NCBI RefSeq assembly: GCF_015712065.1
Contig: NZ_JACFYZ010000015.1
Location: forward strand, 44,260 to 108,259
Direction: 5' to 3'
Source of the DNA: Ectopseudomonas chengduensis
Lineage (GTDB): Bacteria > Pseudomonadota > Gammaproteobacteria > Pseudomonadales > Pseudomonadaceae
Length of the DNA stretch: 64,000 nucleotides
Positions 55,426 to 64,000 of this stretch are shown in pieces (the stretch's first letter is position 1; the number at the start of each line of letters is the position of its first letter). Made by a program: the position numbers and the translations under genes. Below the pieces are notes generated by a model, which did not search any database, was not told the origin of the DNA, and saw only the letters and a list, made by a program, of their open reading frames with translations.

Positions 55426-56518
55426 TGGCCGAGATTCGCTTGCACAACCTCGCACACAGCTACAGCGGCGCACCGAAGGGGCCGGAAGATTATGCGATCC
55501 GCGAGATGAACCATATCTGGCAGCAGGGCGGCGCCTATGCGCTGCTGGGGCCGTCGGGCTGCGGCAAGTCGACGTTGCTCAACATCATCTCCGGCCTGCT
55601 CAGCCCGTCGCAGGGCGAGGTGCAGTTCGATGGCAAGGCGGTCAACACGCTGTCGCCGCAGCAACGCAACATCGCCCAGGTTTTCCAGTTTCCGGTGGTC
55701 TACGACACCATGACGGTGTTCGACAACCTGGCCTTCCCGCTGCGCAACCAGGGCATGGACGAGGCGCGGGTAATGAGCAAGGTGCATGAGATCGCCGAGG
55801 TGCTGGAGTTGCATCCGCTGCTGCACAAGAAGGCGCGCAACCTCACTGCCGACGAGAAGCAGAAAGTCTCCATGGGCCGTGGTCTGGTGCGTGACGACGT
55901 TTCGGCGATCCTCTTCGACGAGCCACTGACGGTGATCGACCCGCACCTGAAATGGAAGCTGCGACGCAAGCTCAAGCAGATCCACGAGCAGTTCAACATC
56001 ACCATGGTCTACGTCACCCACGATCAGCTGGAGGCCTCCACCTTCGCCGACAAGATCGCGGTGATGTATGGCGGACAGATCGTCCAGTTCGGCACGCCGC
56101 GCGAGCTGTTCGAGCGCCCCGGACATACCTTCGTCGGCTACTTCATCGGCAGCCCCGGCATGAACCTGATCGAGGTGCAGCGCTGCGAGAGCGGCGTGCG
56201 CTTCGCGGGGACCGTGCTGCCGCTCTCCGCCGCGCTCAACCAGCGCCTCGCCGAGCTGGACGGCAAGCGCCTGCAGGTGGGCATACGTCCCGAGTTCGTC
56301 CACGTCTGGGATGGCGCCTATGAAGACGCGCTGTGTGGACGAGTGCTGCATGTCGAGGATCTCGGCACCTACAAGATTCTCACCTTCGATCTCGACGGCC
56401 AGGTGCTCAAGGTGCGCCTGCAGGAGGATCAGCCGGTGCCGCGCGAGCAGGTCTACCTGAGCTTCCCGGCGCAGTGGCTGATGCTCTATGCCGACGACTA
56501 CCTGGTGGAGGTGGCACC

Positions 56519-56522
<4 letters not shown>
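55425..56522 (+). CDS. glpT: Glycerol-type ABC transporter ATP-binding protein GlpT
   Basis: A 365-residue ATPase with normal Walker A GPSGCGKST (42-50), Walker B AILFDEP (161-167) and switch His199 (VTHD), but the ABC signature is replaced by LTADEKQ (140-146). The C-terminal part is a TOBE-like domain. Its start shares one base with the glpS stop (TGATG) and its end overlaps the permease start (ATGA). Confidence 0.86.
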
Positions 56523-57382
<860 letters not shown>

Positions 57383-57390
57383 GGCCGACC

Positions 57391-58191
<801 letters not shown>

Positions 58192-58203
58192 GGGAGGTTC
58201 GTC

Positions 58204-58476
58204 ATGAGCTGGATGGCCTGGACTCTACCAACCGCGCTGTTCTTCGGCGGCATCGCCGTACTGCTGGCCGGCATGACGCTGGTCGAGCTGCGCTGGCCAT
58301 GTGTCGAGCGCAAGGGTTTTCTGCCGATCACCACCACCCGGGGTGATCGGTTGTTCATCGGTCTGCTCGGCAGCGCCTACCTGCACCTGCTGGTGATAGG
58401 CGTGACCGACTGGAGCGTGTGGATAGCATCGCTGCTATCGCTGTTGTGGTTGTGCGCAGTCATGCGCTGGGGCTGA
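58204..58476 (+). CDS. DUF2160 small integral membrane protein
   Basis: A 90-residue protein with two or three hydrophobic helices (about 8-28, 50-66, 68-86) and a conserved ELRWPCVERKGFLPITTTRGDRLFIGLLGSAYLHL middle. DUF2160 genes sit at this position in glycerol ABC operons; a role as accessory membrane subunit is likely but not proven. GGAGG is not obvious; it begins 12 bases after glpQ. Confidence 0.8.
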   Translation: MSWMAWTLPTALFFGGIAVLLAGMTLVELRWPCVERKGFLPITTTRGDRLFIGLLGSAYLHLLVIGVTDWSVWIASLLSLLWLCAVMRWG

Positions 58477-58527
58477 GCCGGGCTGCCGCCGGTATGCCTC
58501 TTCCCAAATCCTGAGATGGAGGTCTCT

Positions 58528-60270
<1,743 letters not shown>

Positions 60271-60319
60271 TCTAAGTGGCGCAGTGGCTGAAGCCCTTCG
60301 GCGAGGGGGCTTCCTTCCC

Positions 60320-60342
60320 TGTGGGAGCGGCTTCAGCCGCGA
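60320..60342. repeat. REP half-unit
   Basis: TGTGGGAGCGGCTTCAGCCGCG has the core of Pseudomonas REP elements with an internal CGGCTTCAGCCG hairpin. It lies directly before the terminator. Confidence 0.7.
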
Positions 60343-60344
60343 TA

Positions 60345-60372
60345 AAAAACGGCACCCTAGGGTGCCGTTTTT
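60345..60372. terminator. Bidirectional terminator between glpV and folD
   Basis: A perfect palindrome: AAAAACGGCACCCT (60345-60358) and its exact complement (60359-60372). A-run on the left and T-run on the right make it a terminator for both convergent transcripts. Confidence 0.88.
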
Positions 60373-60388
60373 CATTCAGCCGTACCGC

Positions 60389-61243
60389 TTATTTATGCAG
60401 ATGCTCGGCCGCGTGCAGGGTGTTTTCCAGCAGGCCTGCGCGGGTCATCGGGCCGACGCCGCCCGGCACCGGGGTGATCCAGCCGGCGCGGGGCAGGGCG
60501 GCATCAAAGGTCACGTCGCCGACCAGCTTGCCGTCTTCCTGGCGGTTGATGCCGACGTCGATGACGATGGCGCCTGGCTTGATCCACTCGCCCTTGACCA
60601 GCCCAGGCTTGCCTGCAGCTACCACAACGATATCGGCCTGGCCGACGTGAGCAGCCAGATCCTTGGTGAAGCGGTGGGTGACGGTCACGGTGCAACCGGC
60701 CAGCAGCAACTCCATGGCCATTGGTCGGCCGACGATATTGGACGCGCCAACTACCACTGCATGCATGCCGTAGAGATCGGCGCCGGTGCTTTCCAGCAGG
60801 GTCATGATGCCCTTGGGGGTACAGGGGCGCAGCAGCGGCATGCGCTGGGCCAGGCGGCCGATGTTGTAGGGATGAAAGCCGTCCACATCTTTATCCGGGC
60901 GAATGCGTTCGAGCAGCAGGGACGAGTCGAGATTCTCCGGCAGCGGCAGCTGTACCAGGATGCCGTCGATGGCCGGGTCTTCATTGAGCTCGTCGATCAG
61001 GGCGAGCAGATCGGCCTGGCTGGTCTCTGCCGGCAGATCATAGGCGCGGGAAACAAAGCCGACTTCTTCGCAATCCTTGCGTTTATGTGACACATAGACC
61101 TGGGAGGCAGGATCGGTGCCGACCAGGATCACGGCCAGGCCTGGCGCACGAAGGCCTTGCTGGCGGCGTTCGGCGACACGTTGGGCAATCTGCTGGCGGA
61201 GGCTGGCGGCGATCGCCTTGCCGTCGATCAGTTGTGCGGTCAT
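60389..61243 (-). CDS. folD: Bifunctional methylenetetrahydrofolate dehydrogenase/cyclohydrolase
   Basis: A 284-residue FolD with YVSHKRKDCEEVGFVSRAYDLP (catalytic Lys), ILVQLPLPENLDSSLLLERIRPDKDVDGFHPYNIGRLA and VVGASNIVGRPMAMELLLAGCTVTVTH (NADP binding). It interconverts methylene- and formyl-tetrahydrofolate. It is divergent from the tRNA array. Confidence 0.95.
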   Translation of the reverse strand: MTAQLIDGKAIAASLRQQIAQRVAERRQQGLRAPGLAVILVGTDPASQVYVSHKRKDCEEVGFVSRAYDLPAETSQADLLALIDELNEDPAIDGILVQLPLPENLDSSLLLERIRPDKDVDGFHPYNIGRLAQRMPLLRPCTPKGIMTLLESTGADLYGMHAVVVGASNIVGRPMAMELLLAGCTVTVTHRFTKDLAAHVGQADIVVVAAGKPGLVKGEWIKPGAIVIDVGINRQEDGKLVGDVTFDAALPRAGWITPVPGGVGPMTRAGLLENTLHAAEHLHK

Positions 61244-61374
61244 TGCGCTGGTTAACCATTAAGAAGGATGAAAAAAGGACGCGCATTCTCGCATGGGCGC
61301 TCACTTGGGCAAAGGCGCCTGCCGTCGTTTTCGCGTAACTCCTTTAAATCGCTGAATTTTTTTGAAAATTTCTG

Positions 61375-61401
61375 TTGACGAGGTTGGGTGCCGTCTATAA
61401 C
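61375..61401 (+). promoter_or_regulatory. Promoter of the tRNA array
   Basis: TTGACG (61375-61380) and TATAAC (61396-61401) with a 15-base spacer, followed by a GC-rich discriminator (ATTCGCCCCGC), as in stable-RNA promoters. AT-rich sequence upstream (61345-61374) could act as UP element. The short spacer lowers confidence. Confidence 0.6.
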
Positions 61402-61512
61402 ATTCGCCCCGCTTCTCAGGAACAGCCACTCGCTGGGTGAGGCGGCAAGAGCCAAGCCCTGGTGGTGAGGTTGGAGCCAAAAGCTTGTAAGTCTGCACTA
61501 GCGGATGGATAA

Positions 61513-61589
61513 GTGCCCGTAGCTCAGCTGGATAGAGCATCCGCCTTCTAAGCGGATGGTCGCAGGTTCGAGTCCTGCCGGGTGCGCCA
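61513..61589 (+). tRNA. tRNA-Arg (anticodon TCT)
   Basis: 77 bases that fold as a full cloverleaf: acceptor GTGCCCG / CGGGTGC, D-arm GCTCAGCTGGATAGAGC, anticodon arm CCGCCTTCTAAGCGG (TCT, Arg), TTCGAGTCC T-loop, discriminator G and encoded CCA. Two consecutive wobble pairs are present in the acceptor stem (T2-G71 and G3-T70); most homologues have C at position 2. Confidence 0.93.
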
Positions 61590-61628
61590 TTTGGCGGTCA
61601 GGCAAGTTGAGTAAGCAAATGCAATATG

Positions 61629-61704
61629 GTGGGCGTAGCTCAGTTGGTAGAGCACAGGATTGTGGCTCCTGGTGTCGTGGGTTCGATTCCCATCGTCCAC
61701 CCCA
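61629..61704 (+). tRNA. tRNA-His (anticodon GTG)
   Basis: 76 bases from the acceptor stem GTGGGCG to CCA, with a G at 61628 as the extra G-1 characteristic of tRNA-His. Anticodon loop TTGTGGC gives GTG. Discriminator is C, as in bacterial tRNA-His. Confidence 0.95.
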
Positions 61705-61714
61705 TATTCCAAAG

Positions 61715-61745
61715 CGCCAGGCCAAAAGCCTGGCGTTTTTGTTTT
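61715..61745 (+). terminator. Terminator between tRNA-His and tRNA-Leu
   Basis: CGCCAGGC (61715-61722), loop CAAAA, GCCTGGCG (61728-61735), then a T-rich run. It would separate tRNA-Leu from the Arg-His transcript, unless processed. Confidence 0.75.
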
Positions 61746-61760
61746 AAGCTGCAAAGCCAC

Positions 61761-61845
61761 GCGGACGTGGTGGAATTGGTAGACACACCAGATTTAGGTT
61801 CTGGCGCCGCAAGGTGTGAGAGTTCGAGTCTCTCCGTCCGCACCA
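61761..61845 (+). tRNA. tRNA-Leu (anticodon TAG)
   Basis: 85 bases with a type II long variable arm: acceptor GCGGACG / CGTCCGC, anticodon loop TTTAGGT (TAG), variable arm CGCCGCAAGGTG and CCA. Its 3' end borders the phage-like remnants, consistent with use as an integration site. Confidence 0.94.
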
Positions 61846-62103
61846 TGTACAAACCAGTATTTCTGGGGGTTCTAGCCGGATCGCTTCTCTGATGGGAGCG
61901 TTTTGGGAACACTTTGGGAATGGTGGAACGAAAAAGGCAGCCTGCGAGGGCTGCCTTTTGTCGTTTCTAGGGCCTGGATTCACAGCTTTAGCGCGTGCTT
62001 CAGGAGCGGGATCAGGTTCGAGCCGCCATTTGATGTATCTCCGTGAAGCGCGCGTTCGGTTATTGCATGCGACCGTGGCAAGCTGGGCGGAGGCGTTAAC
62101 CCC
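61846..62103. other. Non-coding junction behind tRNA-Leu
   Basis: No convincing gene in these 258 bases. A hairpin AAAAGGCAGCC (61932-61942) / GGCTGCCTTTT (61949-61959) looks like a terminator for a plus-strand transcript. The remaining part has no recognisable structure; it abruptly meets the truncated phage regulator at about 62103. No integrase gene is found. Confidence 0.5.
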
Positions 62104-62322
62104 ATTTGGAGCGTAGTCGGGCAGGTAGCTGGTGCCGGCGACCTTCTCCAGCTGGAGCACTTGCTCGTCCGTCAGCGGGCGGTGGCTGGGGTTTTCGTAC
62201 AGCTTGTTGTCGAACTGCTTGAGGTCCAGCCCCAGGCAGGTGGCGGCGCATTCGCGGCCACCTGGGAAGGCGGCAACTACGGCCAGCACGGCGCGGCGGC
62301 TATCAAGAATCGGGCGCTTCAT
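62104..62322 (-). pseudogene. Truncated YmfL-like phage regulator
   Basis: Starting at ATG 62322, about 73 codons look like the N-terminus of YmfL/CII-like phage regulators (MKRPILDSRRAVLAVVAAFP, then ECAATCLGLDLKQFDN and RPLTDEQVLQLEKVAG). After YLPDYAPN the similarity stops and the frame simply runs on through unrelated sequence and across tRNA-Leu until 61744. I interpret this as the stump left by a deletion. Confidence 0.6.
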
Positions 62323-62351
62323 CTTCTCGTTTCCCCTATTGGCCGGGCGCG

Positions 62352-62564
62352 CTACTGTGCGACCGTGCCTTCCTTGATGCCGAGCAGCACGGCGGCGCGG
62401 TGGGCTTTGCCGCGCAGGCACTTTTTCTGCCCGTTGAGCACGGCGTAGACGGTGGATTCGTCGAGCTGGTTTTTCTCGGCCAATTCACGGATGGAAATAC
62501 CGATAGCGACAAGGCGTGCGCGGGCAGCCTGGCGTGCTTGCTCTGTGGGGTAGGCGTTCGGCAT
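62352..62564 (-). CDS. Cro-like phage DNA-binding protein
   Basis: A 70-residue protein with a helix-turn-helix core (RLVAIGISIRELAEKNQLDESTVYAVLNGQKKCLRGKAHRAAVLLGI). It is divergent from the CI-like gene, the usual Cro/CI arrangement, with tandem repeats in the gap. It precedes the YmfL-like gene by 29 bases, as in the early right operon of lambdoid phages. Confidence 0.72.
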   Translation of the reverse strand: MPNAYPTEQARQAARARLVAIGISIRELAEKNQLDESTVYAVLNGQKKCLRGKAHRAAVLLGIKEGTVAQ

Positions 62565-62571
62565 AGTACTG

Positions 62572-62591
62572 TTTCGTGTGATTTCGTGTGA
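62572..62591. promoter_or_regulatory. Tandem operator repeat between cro-like and cI-like genes
   Basis: TTTCGTGTGA occurs twice in exact tandem (62572-62581, 62582-62591). A third, weaker version (ATTTCCCGTGAAT) follows at 62605-62617. The location between divergent regulators fits phage operators. Confidence 0.6.
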
Positions 62592-62629
62592 TTAAGGCGG
62601 AGTATTTCCCGTGAATGTGGGGATGTAAA

Positions 62630-62977
62630 ATGCCGTTGGAGACATTTGTGGGAATTGGCGAGCGCCTGAAGGAAGAACGCGAGCGTATCGGGCTGAACCA
62701 AACGGAGTTCGCGGCCAAGGCCGGTGCTTCGAAGAACAGCCAGTACAACTACGAGAAGGGCGAGCGCAGCCCTGATGCTGCCTACCTGGCTGCCGCTGAT
62801 GAAATGGGCGTTGACGTGCTCTATGTCGTTACTGGCCGGCGCACGCCCGAGGCCTCCAGCAGCTTCAACGGTGCGGAAATCGCATTGGTCGAGCATTACC
62901 GCCAACTGCCCGAGGGCGACCGGCTGTACACATACAAAATGGTATCTGCTTTGGCGAGCGCTCTTAGGAATGGGTGA
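62630..62977 (+). CDS. CI-like helix-turn-helix phage repressor (short form)
   Basis: A 115-residue protein with an XRE domain (IGERLKEERERIGLNQTEFAAKAGASKNSQYNYEKGERSPDAAYLAAADEMGVDVLYVVTG, about 9-68). It lacks the C-terminal LexA/S24-like self-cleavage domain. I chose ATG 62630 preceded by GGGGA; ATG 62615 would add five residues. The IS21 end lies 27 bases after its stop. Confidence 0.75.
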   Translation: MPLETFVGIGERLKEERERIGLNQTEFAAKAGASKNSQYNYEKGERSPDAAYLAAADEMGVDVLYVVTGRRTPEASSSFNGAEIALVEHYRQLPEGDRLYTYKMVSALASALRNG

Positions 62978-63003
62978 ATTAAGTTCTCCTTAGTTGTAGA
63001 ACT

Positions 63004-64000
63004 TGTTGGCGCTGATGGAAAATTGACCCACCCTGCCGATTGAAATTTGACCCAGGGCGGATTGCTGATTTGTGCATCAGCAACTGTGGATAAGTTTAGC
63101 AACGCAGCTGCTTTTTAATCCCTCCTTTCGATAGTCCAATGCTGTAACCGAAGACCTACCGCATCCAGTCATGCAGCAGGTCACCCTCACGTTATGTTCA
63201 GAACGGCTCATCGTCCTCCGGATCTTGGCCGCCCTTACGTTTTCGCTCCCGTGATTTGATCTTGGCCTGGGCCGCCAAGCTGCTGTGTTGCAGGCGATAG
63301 GACTCATTGCCAGTTTCGACGATGTGGCAGTGGTGCGTCAGCCGATCCAGCAGAGCTGTGGTCATCTTGGCGTCGCCGAACACGCTCGACCATTCGGCGA
63401 AGCTCAGGTTGGTGGTGATCACCACGCTGGTGTGCTCGTACAGTTTGGACAGCAGGTGAAATAACAGCGCGCCACCGGCCTGACTGAAGGGCAGATACCC
63501 CAGCTCGTCGAGGATGACCAGATCCATGCGCAGCAGTGCCTGAGCGATCCGCCCGGCTTTGCCGTCGTGTTTTTCGCGCTCCAGCAGATTGACCAGATCG
63601 ACCGTGGAGTAGAAGCGCACGCGCTTGCCATGCCGGGTGATGCCGGACACGGCCAGTGCGGTGGCCAGGTGGGTTTTGCCGGTGCCTGGGCCGCCGATCA
63701 GCACCACGTTCTGCGCGGTGTCGGTAAAGCTCAGATTGGCCAGCTCGCTGATCAAGCGAGCGTCGGCGCTGGAGGCGCTGAAGTCGAAGCCGGCCAGATC
63801 GCGGTGCATCGGCAGCTTGGCCATGTTCATCTGGTGGCTCACCGAGCGCATGGCACGATCCGTGTGCTCTTGTTCCAGCAGGTGTTCGAGCAGCCACTTG
63901 GACGAGGCTGTGTTCGACTCACCCTGTGCAGTTAACTCCGCCCAGGCCGTGGCCATGCCGTGCAGGCGCAGCTCCTTGAGTTCCGCCATCAAATCACGCA
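63004..64000. mobile_element. IS21-family insertion sequence (right end, partial)
   Basis: The end begins TGTTGGCGCTGATGGAAAAT. Inside, two copies of a 17-base terminal repeat occur at 63014-63030 and 63038-63054 (GATGGAAAATTGACCCA and GATTGAAATTTGACCCA, 15/17 identical), a hallmark of IS21 elements. The istB gene follows and istA must lie beyond the window edge. Confidence 0.85.
63198..64000 (-). CDS. istB: IS21-family helper ATPase IstB (5' edge at window end)
   Basis: About 267 residues visible of the AAA+ transposition helper, with LHGMATAWAEL at the N-terminus, Walker A GGPGTGKTH, Walker B LVILDELGYLPF, and TNLSFAEWSSVFGDAKMTTALLDRLTHHCHIVETGNESYR. The first codons read (x)TG-CGT-GAT-TTG-ATG, so the true start (MRDLMAEL) is probably one base outside the window; ATG 63989 is the first inside. 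It remodels IstA on target DNA. Confidence 0.92.
   Translation of the reverse strand, partial: RDLMAELKELRLHGMATAWAELTAQGESNTASSKWLLEHLLEQEHTDRAMRSVSHQMNMAKLPMHRDLAGFDFSASSADARLISELANLSFTDTAQNVVLIGGPGTGKTHLATALAVSGITRHGKRVRFYSTVDLVNLLEREKHDGKAGRIAQALLRMDLVILDELGYLPFSQAGGALLFHLLSKLYEHTSVVITTNLSFAEWSSVFGDAKMTTALLDRLTHHCHIVETGNESYRLQHSSLAAQAKIKSRERKRKGGQDPEDDEPF

Noticed and set aside
61744..62421. 225-codon minus-strand open frame across tRNA-Leu
   Set aside because: Only its middle (62104-62322) resembles a phage regulator; the rest runs through the tRNA gene and non-coding sequence.
62336..62905. 189-codon minus-strand open frame overlapping both phage regulators
   Set aside because: It lies across the operator and antisense to the CI-like gene, without its own ribosome-binding site or domain.

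Overview
The window is a GC-rich Pseudomonas-type chromosome segment. I read it as a member of the P. mendocina / P. oleovorans group (Ectopseudomonas), but the species is inference. The reasons are gene content (liuRABCDE, SfnB-type sulfur genes, a chaperone-usher spore-coat-U cluster, PilU, LiuR- and AcoR-type regulators, chromosomal AmpC), REP elements of the GTAGGAGCGGCTT type, and GTAGGGTGGGCTTCAGCCCACC repeats. Most of it is ordinary core or shell genome. The only clearly mobile parts are a small inverted-repeat element near 34 kb and a prophage remnant plus IS21 copy after about 61.8 kb.

Layout. 0-5.7 kb: end of a NitT/TauT-type binding protein, a patatin-like lipase, two small exported proteins, and an ArsR / alcohol-dehydrogenase-like / ABM-monooxygenase module with three copies of one operator-like motif. 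5.7-12.2 kb (minus): one sulfur-scavenging operon, sfnB-like x2, LLM flavin monooxygenase, then a MetQ-MetN-MetI-type importer. 12.4-13.3 kb: pyridoxal kinase. 13.4-19.5 kb (minus): six-gene Csu-type chaperone-usher operon plus one convergent miniature subunit-like gene. 19.7-23.5 kb: FecBCDE-type iron-siderophore importer. 23.7-32.3 kb: a series of small metabolic genes each next to a regulator (LysR x3, HxlR, TetR), several with clear palindromic operators. 32.3-36.7 kb: parvulin, a PilU-type ATPase, a MITE-like element that supplies the stop codons of both flanking genes, a periplasmic solute-binding protein, and an RsbQ/KAI2-like hydrolase overlapping a PAS-GGDEF cyclase.

36.8-46.2 kb (minus): leucine/isovalerate catabolism, liuR-A-B-C-D-E and acetoacetyl-CoA synthetase. 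It is headed by a perfect LiuR-type palindrome shared with a divergent SDR-thiolase-acyl-CoA dehydrogenase operon (46.3-49.6 kb). 49.6-52.3 kb: an Lrp-type regulator that appears to be co-transcribed with a class C beta-lactamase, divergent from an EamA exporter. 52.2-60.3 kb: an AcoR-like sigma-54 activator divergent from a glycerol-type ABC importer (GlpS-T-P-Q, DUF2160, GlpV). The intergenic region has a good sigma-54 promoter and repeated GTTC boxes. The two ATPases carry complementary defects that predict one working and one degenerate ATP site. 60.4-61.2 kb: folD.

61.3-64.0 kb: a tRNA-Arg/His/Leu array. Immediately behind tRNA-Leu lie a truncated YmfL-like phage regulator, a Cro/CI-like pair with tandem operator repeats, and the end of an IS21-family element (IstB) that runs off the window.

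The observations I rate highest are the hydrolase/PAS-GGDEF pair, the asymmetric GlpS/GlpT ATPases with their sigma-54 control region, the element that terminates two convergent reading frames, and the miniature spore-coat-U-like protein.
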